NCBI RefSeq assembly: GCF_004912135.1
Contig: NZ_STGU01000003.1
Span: 372,001-436,000 of the forward strand
Direction: 5' to 3'
DNA: 64,000 bases
Source: Rhizobium rosettiformans W3
GTDB taxonomy: Bacteria; Pseudomonadota; Alphaproteobacteria; Rhizobiales; Rhizobiaceae
Below the pieces are notes generated by a model. It saw only the letters and a program-made list of their open reading frames with translations. It was not told where the DNA came from and searched no databases. Each line of letters begins with the position of its first letter. Position 1 is the first letter of the stretch. Positions 16,767 through 27,700 of this stretch are shown in pieces. The translations under genes and the position numbers were made by a program.

Positions 16767-17000
16767 TCAGTCCCCGCCCTTGCGGATGTGGAAGCGATGG
16801 CCGCCATCCAGCCGCTCCTGTGCCAGGAGTTGGTGGCCGTCTTCATTGCAGAAATGCGGGATATCGATGCCGGCCAGCGGGTCGCTGGTTTCGACGATCA
16901 GTTCGTCGCCGGGCTTCAGGTCGACCATGCGTCTGCGGGTCTTCAAAACGGGAAGGGGGCATTTCAGCCCCCTCAGGTCATAGACCGACGCTTCGGTCAT
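16767..17000 (-). CDS. TusA-family sulfurtransferase
   Basis: A 77-residue TusA/SirA-like protein with the diagnostic CPxP motif (LKCPLPVLK; Cys near 14), which carries a persulfide for sulfur transfer such as tRNA thiolation. The ATG at 17000 begins MTEASVYDLRG; the open frame extends further, but that stretch overlaps the L,D-transpeptidase gene. It ends 4 bases from the convergent CobW-family gene and lies just downstream of the L,D-transpeptidase. Confidence 0.92.
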   Translation of the reverse strand: MTEASVYDLRGLKCPLPVLKTRRRMVDLKPGDELIVETSDPLAGIDIPHFCNEDGHQLLAQERLDGGHRFHIRKGGD

Positions 17001-17004
17001 GCCG

Positions 17005-18252
17005 TTACCAGAGCTTCCAGAAGGGCTTCTTCGGACCGGCTTCCGTGGGAGCCTCAGCCGTCTGCGGCGGAGGTGCCAGCGGGTTTGGCTGCGGCACCGG
17101 GACTGCGCCTGTTGTCGGCGCTGCACCTGCCGTTGAGGCCGCCTGATTGGGTACTTGGGCGGCCTGGGCCTGCGGGTCGCCATTGGGATTGGTCGCCATC
17201 TGGTTGACGGCGGCTGCACCATTGACCGCAGCGAGCTTGGCCGGATCGACATCGTCGATATCGAGCAGCTTGCCGGCCTTCAGGGCAGAGCCCGTGGGTG
17301 CAAATGCCAGATCATGCGAGCGCGACTTGCGAAGGTCTGCCACCAGCGCCTTGCGCTCGGCTTCCGTCGGGTCGTACCAGATCTTGCCATCGTATTTCTT
17401 CAGCGCCTTGGCATAGGCCGCGTCATAGGCTTCGTTGAAACCGTTGAGAGCGACCGACAGAGCCGGCGGCGTGCTCATCGGCGGGCAGGCGCCCTGCGGA
17501 TTGAAGCTCGTGCCTGCCGGCGCAGACTGGTTGAAGACATACTTCTTTTCGCAGACATTGACCTCCGGCGGACGCTTGGTCACCTCGAAGTGGTCATAAC
17601 CGACCTTCAACATCTTCCAGAAATCGTAATGCGGGCTGTGGCGGTGGCGCGCCATGTTTTCCGCCGTCATGCGGAAGGGAAAGGCCTGCAGCTGCACTGC
17701 CTGCTGGCCGCCCTTGAAGGCGTCGCGGGCGAAGGCATAAATCTCCAGCATCTGCGCATCGGTCATCGAATAGCAGCCCGACGACGAGCAGGCGCCGTGG
17801 ATCATCAGATGCGTGCCCGAGCGACCGTTCGCACGGTCGAACTGGTTGGGGAAGCCGGTGTTGATCGCCAGGAAATACTTGGAGTTCGGGTTCAGGTGAT
17901 AGGGCGTCAGCGGGTAGAAGCCTTCCGGCGCCTGCCGATCGCCTTCCTTCACCTTCGGGCCGAGACGGCCGGACCAGGCGCAGATATCGTATTCTACGAC
18001 CTTGTCGAACCGGTTGTTGGTCTTGGCCTTCCAGACCTCGAGAATGCCTTCCTCCTTGAAGATGCGCAGCATGATCGGAGAGTTGCGATCCATGCCCTTC
18101 TTCTGGATTTCGGCGACGAGGCGCGCAGGCAGAGGCTGCTGCACCTTGTTGGCAACCCGCGGCGTGTCATAGGCCGCGCTCTCCAACGTATCATTGCAGC
18201 CGGCAAGGGCGGCGGCGAAAAGCAGAACCAGGGCCGTCGATGTCAAGCGCAT
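17005..18252 (-). CDS. Lipoprotein L,D-transpeptidase (YkuD/YafK-like)
   Basis: A 415-residue predicted lipoprotein: signal sequence with lipobox LAGC at about 15-18. The YkuD catalytic motif reads HLMIHGACSSSGCYSM, with the catalytic Cys in GC. Such enzymes form 3-3 cross-links in murein or attach or release proteins on it, important in Rhizobiaceae with polar growth. The C-terminal 80 residues are Ala/Pro/Gln-rich and probably unstructured. ATG 18252 begins the signal peptide; the longer open frame upstream has no secretion signal. Confidence 0.92.
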   Translation of the reverse strand: MRLTSTALVLLFAAALAGCNDTLESAAYDTPRVANKVQQPLPARLVAEIQKKGMDRNSPIMLRIFKEEGILEVWKAKTNNRFDKVVEYDICAWSGRLGPKVKEGDRQAPEGFYPLTPYHLNPNSKYFLAINTGFPNQFDRANGRSGTHLMIHGACSSSGCYSMTDAQMLEIYAFARDAFKGGQQAVQLQAFPFRMTAENMARHRHSPHYDFWKMLKVGYDHFEVTKRPPEVNVCEKKYVFNQSAPAGTSFNPQGACPPMSTPPALSVALNGFNEAYDAAYAKALKKYDGKIWYDPTEAERKALVADLRKSRSHDLAFAPTGSALKAGKLLDIDDVDPAKLAAVNGAAAVNQMATNPNGDPQAQAAQVPNQAASTAGAAPTTGAVPVPQPNPLAPPPQTAEAPTEAGPKKPFWKLW

Positions 18253-18434
18253 GCTCAAAGGCTCTTTCCAGAAACACATGTTGCGGCTCGAAACGAGCCA
18301 TTTCACGCGGAGTGTAGAACTGCTTTCTTCACAAATTATAAACCAATGGCGGTCGATTTCGCCATTCTTCATCCGGCGCTATTCTGGCAAAGCGGCGGAG
18401 TGATGGCAAATTGCCACAATTTGAGCCAGATGGC

Positions 18435-19388
18435 TCAGAGATTGCGGCCGATATCGAGGAATTTCTGGCGGCGGTCCGCGCGCAGCTGATCACCCGGCAG
18501 CGGGGTCAGTTCGGCCAGCGCACTGGCGATCACGTCGCCGGTCATGCCGATCACGCGGTCCGGAGCGCGGTGTGCGCCACCGACGGGCTCTGGAATGATC
18601 GCGTCGATGATGCCGAGACCCTTCAGGTCTTCCGCCGTGATCTTCATGTTGGTCGCTGCTTCCTTGGCGCGGGTGGAGTCGCGCCAGAGGATCGAGGCTG
18701 CACCTTCCGGCGAAATGACCGAATAGATCGCATGCTCCAGCATGTAGACGCGGTTGCCGGTCGCAATGGCGATCGCACCACCCGAGCCGCCTTCGCCGAT
18801 GACGACGGAGACCATCGGCACCTTCAGCGAGAGGCACATTTCGGTGGAGCGGGCGATCGCTTCCGCCTGGCCACGCTCTTCGGCGCCGACGCCCGGATAG
18901 GCGCCTGCCGTGTCGATCAGCGAAATCACCGGCAGACCGAAACGGTCTGCCATTTCCATCACGCGGATCGCCTTGCGATAGCCTTCGGGGCGCGGGCTGC
19001 CGAAGTTGTGCTTGATGCGCGACTTGGTGTCGTTGCCCTTTTCCTGGCCGATCACGGCGACCGGCTGGCCGCGGAAGCGGGCAAGGCCGGCCTGGATGGC
19101 GGCGTCTTCGGCGAACTTGCGGTCGCCGGCCAGTGGCGTGAATTCGGTGAAGAGGGCTTCGGCATAGTCGACGAAATGCGGCCGCTGCGGATGGCGCGCG
19201 ACCTGGGTCTTCTGCCAGGCGTTGAGCTTCGAATAGATCTCCACCATCGCCTCGTCGACGCGGCTTTCCAGCCGGCTGATCTCTTCCGAGGTGTCGATAC
19301 TCTCGTCCTCGTCCGCGAGTTTCTTCAGTTCGCGGATCTTGGCCTCGAGGTCGGAGATGGGCTTTTCGAAGTCTAGATAGTTGTGCAT
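18435..19388 (-). CDS. accA: Acetyl-CoA carboxylase carboxyltransferase subunit alpha
   Basis: A 317-residue AccA, which with AccD transfers the carboxyl group from biotin to acetyl-CoA, making malonyl-CoA for fatty acid synthesis. Typical are the N-terminal [49 protein letters not shown] and the crotonase-fold oxyanion region [12 protein letters not shown]. Length is normal. It lies downstream of xerD on the same strand, with 62 bases between them. Confidence 0.97.
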   Translation of the reverse strand: MHNYLDFEKPISDLEAKIRELKKLADEDESIDTSEEISRLESRVDEAMVEIYSKLNAWQKTQVARHPQRPHFVDYAEALFTEFTPLAGDRKFAEDAAIQAGLARFRGQPVAVIGQEKGNDTKSRIKHNFGSPRPEGYRKAIRVMEMADRFGLPVISLIDTAGAYPGVGAEERGQAEAIARSTEMCLSLKVPMVSVVIGEGGSGGAIAIATGNRVYMLEHAIYSVISPEGAASILWRDSTRAKEAATNMKITAEDLKGLGIIDAIIPEPVGGAHRAPDRVIGMTGDVIASALAELTPLPGDQLRADRRQKFLDIGRNL

Positions 19389-19450
19389 GAACTCACTTCC
19401 GATCGTTCGTTCCTGGCGCTCGCCGCCCGCAGGAACCGGCTTTGCCGGTC

Positions 19451-20392
19451 CTAATCGGGGTTTTTGGCCTGTTTTGCAAGGGGGTGATGCGTATGCACCA
19501 GTTGCTGCAGGCGCTCGTCGAGCACATGCGTGTAGATTTGCGTGGTGGAAATGTCGCTGTGGCCAAGCAGTTCCTGCACCGCGCGCAGGTCCGCTCCGTT
19601 GCCGAGAAGATGGCTGGCAAACGCATGCCGCAGCACGTGCGGAGAGACTGCATTCGCCGACAAACCAGCCCGGATCGCGAGATCCTTCAGTTCGCGGGCA
19701 AAGACCTGGCGGGGCACATGCCCCTCCTTGCTCTTGGCCGGGAAGAGGAAGGGACTGTCGGCATGGGCCGGATCGGCTGCTCTTAGTTTACCATAGCGCG
19801 CCAAAGCTTCGATCGCCGTGCGCGAGAGCGGGACGAGGCGCTCCTTGTTGCCCTTGCCGCGGACCAGAAGAAAGCGTCCCTCCTGGGTCAGCACCTTGAC
19901 CGGCAGGGACACAAGCTCGCTGACGCGCATGCCAGTGGCATAGAGCAGTTCGAGAAGGGCAAGCCGGCGGATGCGTGCCGGTTGATCGGGCCCCTCCAGG
20001 TTTGCTTCCTGCTCGGCAAGCGACAGCAGCCCCGTCACATCGTCGACGGTCAGCACCTTGGGCAGAGAGCGGGCCTTTTGCGGTGCATCGAGGATGGCCG
20101 TCGGATCATCGCCGCGCAGGCCCTCGGCGTAGAGAAACTTGTAGAACTGGCGCATGGCCGAGAGGCGCCGTGCCTGAGAGGTCGGCTGGAAGCCGCGGCG
20201 GGAGAGATCGGAGAGATAGGCGGCCAGATCTTCCCGCGTCGCCGCGCCCAGGCTCACCTTTCGGCCGGACAGGAAATCCGAGAGGTCGTCCAGATCCCGC
20301 TGATAGGAGGCAAGCGTGTTCTCGGCTGCCCCGCGCTCCGCGCTCAGCATTTCCAGAAAGGCTTCGACGCGTGCTTGGCTCAGATCCGACAT
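19451..20392 (-). CDS. xerD: Site-specific tyrosine recombinase XerD
   Basis: A 313-residue recombinase that, with XerC, resolves chromosome dimers at dif under FtsK control. An N-terminal SAM-like core-binding domain ([20 protein letters not shown]) is followed by the catalytic domain, with R in [11 protein letters not shown] in [24 protein letters not shown] and [15 protein letters not shown]. These complete the R-K-H-R-H-Y set. It is a housekeeping Xer protein, not an island integrase: accA lies directly downstream. Confidence 0.94.
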   Translation of the reverse strand: MSDLSQARVEAFLEMLSAERGAAENTLASYQRDLDDLSDFLSGRKVSLGAATREDLAAYLSDLSRRGFQPTSQARRLSAMRQFYKFLYAEGLRGDDPTAILDAPQKARSLPKVLTVDDVTGLLSLAEQEANLEGPDQPARIRRLALLELLYATGMRVSELVSLPVKVLTQEGRFLLVRGKGNKERLVPLSRTAIEALARYGKLRAADPAHADSPFLFPAKSKEGHVPRQVFARELKDLAIRAGLSANAVSPHVLRHAFASHLLGNGADLRAVQELLGHSDISTTQIYTHVLDERLQQLVHTHHPLAKQAKNPD

Positions 20393-20404
20393 GCATGGTC
20401 CCTG

Positions 20405-20557
20405 CTATTGCTCGACCGGGTTGATCCGTTCCGACGGGATGCGCACCGTCACATCCCGCTCACGCGGTTCAACAAAGACCGCAAAGGACCACAGTGTCAG
20501 ATAGACCAGGCCAACGATGGTCCCGCAGATGAACAGGAAGCGAAACAGTGTGGGCAT
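20405..20557 (-). CDS. Small single-pass membrane protein upstream of xerD
   Basis: 50 residues. The hydrophobic segment FLFICGTIVGLVYLTLWSFAV spans about 7-27, followed by a short polar tail. ATG 20557 has GAGG seven bases upstream. It sits 12 bases before xerD on the same strand and is probably co-transcribed. No function is assigned. Confidence 0.7.
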   Translation of the reverse strand: MPTLFRFLFICGTIVGLVYLTLWSFAVFVEPRERDVTVRIPSERINPVEQ

Positions 20558-20701
20558 GGTCGGTCCTCGGCCGGTCGTTCGAATAAATAGGTCGGAACAT
20601 GGCATTTACCAAGGCCGGGACAGGCCTTGCGGATTTGCAGCCATGGCTTGACGCTAGCCCTCTATATGTCAATAGGTCATGAAACAGTCGTGAACAGGCC
20701 G

Positions 20702-21292
20702 ATGACCGAAACGATCCTCAACCTTGCTCCCAGTCTGGGCGAGCGCGCCAAGGCGGCGCTCGGCAAACGCAATCTCGTTCTCGTTGGCCTCATGGGTGCG
20801 GGCAAGTCGGCGATCGGCCGTATCGTGGCGCAGCAGCTCGGCCTGTCCTTCGTCGATACCGATACCGAGATCGAGCGGGTCTCGCGAATGTCGATCAGCG
20901 AGCTCTTTGCCGCCTATGGCGAAGAGGAGTTCCGTGCGCTGGAAACCAGGGTCATCAAGCGCCTGCTGCGAACAGGCCCGCGTGTGGTCTCCACCGGCGG
21001 CGGCGCCTTCATCAACGAGAAGACCCGCAAGCAGATCGAGCGCGGCGGCCTCTCCGTCTGGCTGAACGCAGATCTCGACGTGCTCTGGGAACGGGTCAAC
21101 AAGCGCGATCATCGCCCACTGCTCAAGACGGAAAACCCCAAGCAGACGCTGAAGGACCTGATGGACAAGCGCTATCCGATCTATGCGCTGGCAGACATCA
21201 CCGTCCAGTCGCGCGACGTGCGCAAGGAAGTGATCGCCAACGAGGTTCTGACCTCGGTGATCGAGTATATCGGCAAGGACAAGACGCAATGA
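20702..21292 (+). CDS. aroK: Shikimate kinase
   Basis: A 196-residue kinase phosphorylating shikimate with ATP in aromatic amino acid synthesis. Walker A is GLMGAGKS (about 30-37), shikimate binding is by DTDTEIE and the FRALETRV segment, and the STGGGAF region follows. ATG 20702 is the usual start; in-frame GTG 20690 is possible. Its stop overlaps the aroB start by 4 bases, so aroK, aroB and the CNNM-type gene form a coupled operon. Confidence 0.96.
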   Translation: MTETILNLAPSLGERAKAALGKRNLVLVGLMGAGKSAIGRIVAQQLGLSFVDTDTEIERVSRMSISELFAAYGEEEFRALETRVIKRLLRTGPRVVSTGGGAFINEKTRKQIERGGLSVWLNADLDVLWERVNKRDHRPLLKTENPKQTLKDLMDKRYPIYALADITVQSRDVRKEVIANEVLTSVIEYIGKDKTQ

Positions 21293-22416
21293 CGAAGGTC
21301 GAGACATCGGAACGCCTGGTGCATGTACCGCTGGGCGAGCGCTCCTATGACATCCTGATCGGACCGGGCCTGATGGCCCGTGCCGGCGGCGAGATCTCGA
21401 CCCGCATCAAGGGACGCCGTGCGGCGATCGTCACCGACGAGAATGTCGGCGCGCGCTATCTCGATGGTCTCATGGACAGCCTGCAGACCGATGGCATCGA
21501 AGCCGTCTCCGTCACGCTTCCGGCCGGCGAAAAGACCAAGAGCTTCGACTATCTCACCAAGGTCTGCGACGTGCTGCTCGAAGCGCGCATCGAGCGCAAC
21601 GATACCGTGATTGCGCTCGGTGGCGGCGTCATCGGTGACCTCACGGGCTTTGCCGCCGGTATCGTGCGTCGCGGCGTGCGTTTCGTGCAGATCCCGACCT
21701 CGCTCTTATCCCAGGTCGACAGCTCCGTCGGCGGCAAGACCGGCATCAATGCCCGCCAGGGCAAGAACCTCATCGGCATCTTCAATCAGCCGGATCTCGT
21801 ACTGGCCGATACCGACGTGCTCGACACGCTGTCTGAGCGCGAGTTCCGCGCCGGTTATGCGGAAGTGGCGAAATACGGCCTGATCGACAAGCCTGACTTC
21901 TTCGAATGGCTGGAGAAGAACTGGCGCGATGTCTTTGCCGGCGGTGCGGCTCGCATTGAGGCAATCGCCGTCTCCTGCCAGGCCAAGGCCGATGTGGTCG
22001 CCGCCGACGAGCGCGAGAACGGCCGCCGGGCGCTCCTCAATCTCGGCCATACCTTCGGTCATGCGCTGGAAGCCGCCACACAGTATGACAGCAGCCGGCT
22101 CGTGCATGGCGAGGGCGTTTCGATCGGCATGGTGCTCGCCCATCGCTTCTCCGCCCGCATGAACCTTGTTAGCCCCGACCTCGCGGACCGGGTCGAAGCG
22201 CATCTGAAAGCCGTCGGCCTGCCGACCCGGATGGATCAGATCCCGGGCGAGCTGCCGCCGACCGACGTCCTGATGGATGCCATCGCCCAGGACAAGAAAG
22301 TGAAAAGCGGCAAGCTTACCTTCATCCTCACCCGAGGCCTCGGCCAGTCCTTTGTCGCGGACGATGTGCCGGCCTCCGAAGTTCAGCGTTTCATTGAGGA
22401 GATGCGTCCATCATGA
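21289..22416 (+). CDS. aroB: 3-dehydroquinate synthase
   Basis: A 375-residue NAD- and metal-dependent enzyme closing the DAHP ring to dehydroquinate. Typical motifs are ALGGGVIGDLTGFAAG, QIPTSLLSQVDSSVGGKTGIN, the metal ligand Glu in GYAEVAKYG, and LNLGHTFGHALE with HGEGVSIGM. It overlaps aroK upstream and the CorC/HlyC-type gene downstream, 4 bases each. Confidence 0.97.
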   Translation: MTKVETSERLVHVPLGERSYDILIGPGLMARAGGEISTRIKGRRAAIVTDENVGARYLDGLMDSLQTDGIEAVSVTLPAGEKTKSFDYLTKVCDVLLEARIERNDTVIALGGGVIGDLTGFAAGIVRRGVRFVQIPTSLLSQVDSSVGGKTGINARQGKNLIGIFNQPDLVLADTDVLDTLSEREFRAGYAEVAKYGLIDKPDFFEWLEKNWRDVFAGGAARIEAIAVSCQAKADVVAADERENGRRALLNLGHTFGHALEAATQYDSSRLVHGEGVSIGMVLAHRFSARMNLVSPDLADRVEAHLKAVGLPTRMDQIPGELPPTDVLMDAIAQDKKVKSGKLTFILTRGLGQSFVADDVPASEVQRFIEEMRPS

Positions 22417-23717
22417 TCGAGCAAATCCTTTCCGGACTGGCCGAATACTGGCTGACCCTCGTCGCCATCCTCCTGCTGATCTGCTGTTCGGGCTTCTTCT
22501 CCGGGTCGGAGACGGCGCTGACCGCCACGTCGCGGGCACGCATGCACAGCATCGAGCTCAACGGGGATGATCGCGCCGGGATCGTCAACCGGCTGATCGA
22601 GCGACGTGACCGTCTGATCGGCGCCCTTCTGATCGGCAACAACCTTGTCAACATTCTCGCCTCGTCGCTGACAACAAGCCTGTTCCTCGGCCTCTTCGGC
22701 GATTCCGGGGTGGCCATTGCGACACTGTTGATGACCGTGCTGCTCGTCATCTTCTCGGAAGTCCTCCCGAAAAGCTGGGCGATCTCCGCGCCGGAGCGTT
22801 TCGCGCTCTTCGTCGGACCGCTGGTGCGCCCCTTCGTGGCCGTGGTCGGTCCGCTGTCCAGCCTCGTCAACTGGATCGTGCGCAAGCTGCTCGGCCTGTT
22901 CGGCGTGTCGATCTCCGGTGAAGCCTCGATGCTCTCGGCCCATGAGGAACTTCGCGGCGCTGTCGCACTGCTGCATCGCGAAGGCGCTGTGATCAAGGCC
23001 GACCGCGACCGTCTGGGTGGTGTTCTCGATCTCGGCGAACTCGAAGTGTCCGACATCATGATCCACCGCACCGCCATGCGCGCGGTCAATGCGGACGAGC
23101 CGCCGGAAGTCGCGATCCGCAACATTCTCGAAAGCCCCTATACCCGCATGCCGGTCTGGCGTGGTGCGACCGACAACATCATCGGCGTCATTCATGCCAA
23201 GGACCTGATCCGTGCGCTTGCGGAGCCCAATGTCGAGCCGCAGGACATCGACATCGTCAAGATTGCGCAGAAGCCCTGGTTCGTGCCGGATACGACCAAC
23301 CTCAAGGACCAGCTCAACGCCTTCCTGCGCCGCAAGACCCATTTCGCCGTTGTCGTCGACGAATACGGCGAAGTGCAGGGTGTCGTGACGCTCGAGGACA
23401 TTCTGGAAGAAATCGTCGGCGATATCTCCGACGAGCACGATCTTGAAATCCAGGGCGTGCGCCAGGACAGCGACGGTTCGATCGTGGTCGATGGCGGCGT
23501 GCCGATCCGCGACCTCAACCGCGCGATGGACTGGCAGCTGCCGGACGAGGAAGCGACGACCATTGCCGGTCTCGTCATCCACGAGTCGAAGTCGATCCCG
23601 GAGGAACGTCAGGCCTTCACCTTCTATGGCAAGCGCTTCATCGTCCTGAAGCGAGAAAAGAACCGCATTACCCGTCTGCGCATTCGTCCGATCGACACCC
23701 CCGAACCGGCGGAATGA
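22413..23717 (+). CDS. CNNM/CorC-HlyC family transporter (DUF21 plus CBS pair)
   Basis: 434 residues. An N-terminal DUF21 membrane domain with about four hydrophobic segments (opening CCSGFFSGSETALTA) is followed by a CBS pair (IMIHRTAMRAV to VVTLEDILEEIVGDI) and a C-terminal transporter-associated domain. The family is linked to Mg2+/Co2+ efflux or homeostasis. Position as third gene of the aroK-aroB operon is conserved in rhizobia, but the functional reason is unclear. Confidence 0.92.
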   Translation: MIEQILSGLAEYWLTLVAILLLICCSGFFSGSETALTATSRARMHSIELNGDDRAGIVNRLIERRDRLIGALLIGNNLVNILASSLTTSLFLGLFGDSGVAIATLLMTVLLVIFSEVLPKSWAISAPERFALFVGPLVRPFVAVVGPLSSLVNWIVRKLLGLFGVSISGEASMLSAHEELRGAVALLHREGAVIKADRDRLGGVLDLGELEVSDIMIHRTAMRAVNADEPPEVAIRNILESPYTRMPVWRGATDNIIGVIHAKDLIRALAEPNVEPQDIDIVKIAQKPWFVPDTTNLKDQLNAFLRRKTHFAVVVDEYGEVQGVVTLEDILEEIVGDISDEHDLEIQGVRQDSDGSIVVDGGVPIRDLNRAMDWQLPDEEATTIAGLVIHESKSIPEERQAFTFYGKRFIVLKREKNRITRLRIRPIDTPEPAE

Positions 23718-23729
23718 TCGGCTCCGGGG

Positions 23730-24011
23730 TCACCAGCGGGTCGGTTCGCCGGGGGCGGCCGGCTCGATGGCTAGCGCATGCAGGCCGGCGTCGAGCTCGG
23801 GTTTCAAAAGGTCGGTGACAGCCCGGTGGCGGGCGAGCCGCGTCATGCCGGAAAAGGCCGATGCCACGATCCGCACGCGCATATGGGTTTCGCCGGTGCC
23901 GGTGATGTCGGGCTGATGGCCCGCATGGTGGTGGCTCTCATCGATGACGACAAGGCGTTCGGGGCTGAAAGCCTCGGTGAGACGAGTCTCGATCCGGCTC
24001 TTCACCGACAT
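23730..24011 (-). CDS. BolA-family protein
   Basis: A 93-residue BolA domain protein (SRIETRLTEAF, then VIDESHHHAGH, then MTRLARHRAVTDLL). BolA proteins pair with monothiol glutaredoxins and act in Fe-S cluster handling or iron signalling. ATG 24011 begins MSVKSRIE. It is divergent from the J-domain gene, 102 bases away. Confidence 0.93.
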   Translation of the reverse strand: MSVKSRIETRLTEAFSPERLVVIDESHHHAGHQPDITGTGETHMRVRIVASAFSGMTRLARHRAVTDLLKPELDAGLHALAIEPAAPGEPTRW

Positions 24012-24113
24012 GATCTGCCTCTTTCTGCTGCTTCGCAAAAAGCCCCACAAAGCGCGCAACAAACCGGTTTGTCAATTCTTGTTCGCCCCTATCGGGCGCC
24101 CCATAATTACGGG

Positions 24114-24740
24114 ATGAAACTCGACTCGAAATATTTCGATCGGATCCGCACCCGGCGAAAGCGGGAGGCCGAGCCCGAACCATCCAAAGCGGAGTGCCAG
24201 TGGGACGGCTGTGACAAGCCGGGGGTCCATCGCGCACCGGTCGGCCGCCATGCGGAAGGTCAGTTCTTCCTGTTCTGCTTCGAGCATGTGAAGGAATACA
24301 ACAAAGGCTACAACTACTTCTCAGGCCTGTCGGACACGGAGATCGCCCGCTACCAGAAGGAAGCGATCACCGGACATCGGCCGACCTGGACGGTGGGGGT
24401 GAACAAGGCTGCCAAGGCAAGCCCGATCCACTCCACTATGCGCTCAGGATCGGCTGCGTCACAGGCGCGCATCAAGGATCCCTTCGGCTTCGTGCAGCAG
24501 GGTCGCGGCGGGGCGCCGCGCTATCAGGCATCGGACCGCAAGCTGAAGACGCTCGAGGCAAAAGCGCTTGATACCCTTGGACTTAACGTCAGCTCGACGC
24601 CATCCGACATCAAGACGCGCTACAAGGAACTTGTAAAAAAACACCATCCGGACGCAAATGGCGGAGACAGGGCTTCTGAAGAGCGTTTTCGCGCTGTCAT
24701 TGAAGCCTACAAATTGTTAAAGCAGGCCGGTTTCTGTTAA
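24114..24740 (+). CDS. J-domain protein (C-terminal DnaJ domain)
   Basis: A 208-residue cytosolic protein of a DnaJ-like family with the J domain at the C-terminus: [21 protein letters not shown], then the HPD motif in [11 protein letters not shown], then [12 protein letters not shown]. The N-terminal part holds paired Cys ([11 protein letters not shown], then FFLFCFEH), possibly a metal site. It would stimulate a Hsp70 ATPase for a specific client that is not known. It is followed by cobS after 55 bases. Confidence 0.9.
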   Translation: MKLDSKYFDRIRTRRKREAEPEPSKAECQWDGCDKPGVHRAPVGRHAEGQFFLFCFEHVKEYNKGYNYFSGLSDTEIARYQKEAITGHRPTWTVGVNKAAKASPIHSTMRSGSAASQARIKDPFGFVQQGRGGAPRYQASDRKLKTLEAKALDTLGLNVSSTPSDIKTRYKELVKKHHPDANGGDRASEERFRAVIEAYKLLKQAGFC

Positions 24741-24795
24741 TCCGAACACGCAGCAGCGACGAAGACGGCCGGACGGCACCGCCTGGCAGGGAGAC

Positions 24796-25791
24796 ATGAT
24801 GAGCAAAATTGAACTGGATATCGCCAACCTGCCTGACACCACCGTTTCGGTCCGTGAGGTCTTCGGCATCGATACGGACATTCGTGTTCCGGCTTACTCC
24901 AAGGGCGATGCCTATGTGCCGGATCTTGATCCGGACTATCTCTTCGATCGCGAAACCACGCTCGCCATTCTCGCAGGCTTTGCCCACAATCGTCGCGTCA
25001 TGGTCTCCGGCTTCCACGGCACGGGCAAGTCGACCCATATCGAGCAGGTCGCAGCACGCCTCAACTGGCCCTGCGTGCGCGTCAACCTCGATAGCCATGT
25101 CAGCCGTATCGATCTCGTCGGCAAGGACGCCATCGTTCTCAAGGACGGCAAGCAGATTACCGAATTCAAGGACGGCATCCTGCCTTGGGCCTACCAGCAC
25201 AATGTCGCGCTCGTCTTCGACGAATACGATGCCGGCCGTCCGGACGTTATGTTCGTCATCCAGCGCGTTCTGGAAAGCTCGGGCCGCCTGACGCTGCTCG
25301 ACCAGAGCCGCGTCATCCGTCCTCACCCCGCCTTCCGCCTCTTCGCCACCGCCAACACGGTCGGCCTCGGCGACACGACGGGTCTCTATCACGGCACGCA
25401 GCAGATCAACCAGGCCCAGATGGACCGCTGGTCGATCGTGACGACGCTCAACTATCTGCCGCATGACAAGGAAGTCGACATCGTCTCGGCCAAGGTGAAG
25501 AGCTTCGGCTCGACCGCCGAGGGCCGCGATACCGTGTCCCGAATGGTCCGCCTCGCCGACCTCACCCGCGCGGCCTTCATCAATGGCGATCTGTCGACCG
25601 TCATGAGCCCGCGTACCGTGATTACCTGGGCTGAAAACGCCGAGATCTTCGGCGATGTCGCCTTTGCCTTCCGCGTCACCTTCCTCAACAAGTGCGACGA
25701 ACTCGAGCGCACGCTGGTGGCCGAACAGTATCAGCGCGCCTTCGGCGTGGAACTGAAGGAAAGTGCGGCCAATATCGTACTCGGCGCATAA
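24796..25791 (+). CDS. cobS: Cobaltochelatase subunit CobS
   Basis: A 331-residue AAA+ ATPase that with CobT and CobN inserts cobalt into hydrogenobyrinic acid diamide in aerobic B12 synthesis. Walker A is GFHGTGKST, Walker [11 protein letters not shown], and sensor region [12 protein letters not shown]. It starts ATG-ATG. It is followed by cobT after 13 bases. cobN is not in the window. Confidence 0.97.
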   Translation: MMSKIELDIANLPDTTVSVREVFGIDTDIRVPAYSKGDAYVPDLDPDYLFDRETTLAILAGFAHNRRVMVSGFHGTGKSTHIEQVAARLNWPCVRVNLDSHVSRIDLVGKDAIVLKDGKQITEFKDGILPWAYQHNVALVFDEYDAGRPDVMFVIQRVLESSGRLTLLDQSRVIRPHPAFRLFATANTVGLGDTTGLYHGTQQINQAQMDRWSIVTTLNYLPHDKEVDIVSAKVKSFGSTAEGRDTVSRMVRLADLTRAAFINGDLSTVMSPRTVITWAENAEIFGDVAFAFRVTFLNKCDELERTLVAEQYQRAFGVELKESAANIVLGA

Positions 25792-25804
25792 GGACTGAAG
25801 AAGC

Positions 25805-27700
25805 ATGGCAGGGCGCGGCGACAATTCGAAGGCGAGAGCCGGCGGCGGTGTAGACACGGAGCCGATGCGCCGTGCCATCACCGGCTGCGTGCGCTCCATC
25901 GCAGGCGATCCGCAGGTCGAGGTCGCCTTTGCGAATGAGCGTCCCGGCCTTGCCGGTGAGCGGATCCGGCTGCCGGAGCTTTCGAAGCGTCCGACGGCTC
26001 ATGAGCTTGCCGTCACCCGCGGTCTCGGCGATTCCATGGCGCTCAGGCTCGCCTGCCACGACCAGAAGGTCCATGCGGCCATGGCCCCGCAGGGTGCCGA
26101 TGCACGTGCGATCTTCGATGCCGTCGAGCAGGCGCGCGTGGAATCGCTCGGCTCGCTGCGCATGCCGGGTGTGGCCTCCAACATCCAGTCGATGAACACC
26201 GAGAAATACGCGAAAGCCAATTTCTCGACGATCAGCCGCCAGGAAGATGCTCCGATCGGTGAAGCGGTCGCCATGCTGGTGCGCGAGAAGCTGACCGGCC
26301 AGAAAGCCCCTGAGTCCGCCGGCAAGGTGCTCGATCTCTGGCGTCCCTTCATCGAGGACAAGGCCGGTGCCGACCTCGACAATCTCTCCACTGTCATTGA
26401 AGACCAGCAGGCCTTTTCCCGCGTGATCCGCCATATGCTTTCGGCCATGGATATGGCCGAGGACATGGGGGACGACCAGGAGCAAAGCGAAGACGAGCAG
26501 TCGACCGACGAGGAGCAGCCGCGCAGCGGCGAGCAGGACCAGGAAAGCGCCGAGGAGGAGGCAGGTCAGGAGTCTGCGCCCGCCGAGGAGAGCGAAGCCT
26601 CGCAGGAGCAGCTCGACGACGGCGAGATGGATGGTGCCGAGATCTCCGAAGAGGAGATGTCGGACGAGGGTGACGACGACAGCGAGACGCCCGGCGAGAT
26701 GCGCCGTCCGGCAACCCCCTTCGACGATTTCAACGAGAAGGTCGACTACAAGATCTTCACCCAGGAATTCGACGAGGAGATCACCGCGGAAGAGCTTTGC
26801 GACGAGGCCGAACTGGAACGTCTGCGCGCCTTCCTCGACAAGCAGCTTGCCCATCTGCAGGGTGCCGTCGGCCGACTGGCAAACCGCCTGCAGCGCCGCC
26901 TGATGGCGCAGCAGAACCGCTCCTGGGACTTCGACCTGGAAGAGGGCTATCTCGATCCGGCGCGTCTCACCCGGCTGATCATCGACCCGATGCAGCCGCT
27001 CTCCTTCAAGAAGGAGAAGGACACCAAGTTCCGCGATACGGTCGTGACCCTGGTCATCGACAATTCCGGCTCGATGCGCGGTCGCCCGATCACGGTGGCT
27101 GCCTCCTGCGCCGACATTCTGGCGCGCACGCTGGAGCGCTGCGGCGTCAAGGTCGAGATCCTCGGCTTCACCACCAAGGCCTGGAAGGGCGGCCAGTCCA
27201 GAGAGAAGTGGCTCGCAGGCGGCAAGCCGCCGGCGCCCGGCCGTCTCAATGATCTGCGCCACATCATCTACAAGTCGGCGGACGCTCCCTGGCGCCGGTC
27301 GCGCCGCAATCTTGGCCTGATGATGCGCGAAGGCCTGCTCAAGGAAAACATCGACGGCGAAGCGCTGATGTGGGCGCATAACCGCCTGATCGGTCGCCGC
27401 GAGCAGCGCAAGATCCTGATGATGATTTCGGACGGTGCGCCGGTCGACGATTCGACGCTGTCGGTGAACCCCGGCAACTATCTCGAGCGCCACCTGCGCG
27501 CCGTCATCGAGCAGATCGAGACCCGCTCGCCGGTCGAGCTCCTGGCGATCGGTATCGGCCACGACGTCACGCGCTACTATCGCCGCGCCGTCACTATCGT
27601 GGATGCCGACGAACTGGCTGGCGCGATGACCGAACAGCTGGCCTCGCTCTTCGAGGAGCAGCCATCCGGAGGCTCGGGCCGGGCGCGTCTGCGTGCCTGA
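25805..27700 (+). CDS. cobT: Cobaltochelatase subunit CobT
   Basis: A 631-residue partner of CobS. The middle (about 217-300) is very acidic, as is typical, and the C-terminal von Willebrand A domain carries a MIDAS motif (DNSGSMRG, T and D later), resembling ChlD/BchD. CobST forms the ring ATPase that drives CobN. The stop codon lies inside the start of the next gene (8-base overlap). Confidence 0.97.
   Translation: MAGRGDNSKARAGGGVDTEPMRRAITGCVRSIAGDPQVEVAFANERPGLAGERIRLPELSKRPTAHELAVTRGLGDSMALRLACHDQKVHAAMAPQGADARAIFDAVEQARVESLGSLRMPGVASNIQSMNTEKYAKANFSTISRQEDAPIGEAVAMLVREKLTGQKAPESAGKVLDLWRPFIEDKAGADLDNLSTVIEDQQAFSRVIRHMLSAMDMAEDMGDDQEQSEDEQSTDEEQPRSGEQDQESAEEEAGQESAPAEESEASQEQLDDGEMDGAEISEEEMSDEGDDDSETPGEMRRPATPFDDFNEKVDYKIFTQEFDEEITAEELCDEAELERLRAFLDKQLAHLQGAVGRLANRLQRRLMAQQNRSWDFDLEEGYLDPARLTRLIIDPMQPLSFKKEKDTKFRDTVVTLVIDNSGSMRGRPITVAASCADILARTLERCGVKVEILGFTTKAWKGGQSREKWLAGGKPPAPGRLNDLRHIIYKSADAPWRRSRRNLGLMMREGLLKENIDGEALMWAHNRLIGRREQRKILMMISDGAPVDDSTLSVNPGNYLERHLRAVIEQIETRSPVELLAIGIGHDVTRYYRRAVTIVDADELAGAMTEQLASLFEEQPSGGSGRARLRA

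Noticed and set aside
19451-20392. Tyrosine recombinase as sign of a mobile element
   Set aside because: It is the housekeeping XerD beside accA, and no mobile genes surround it.
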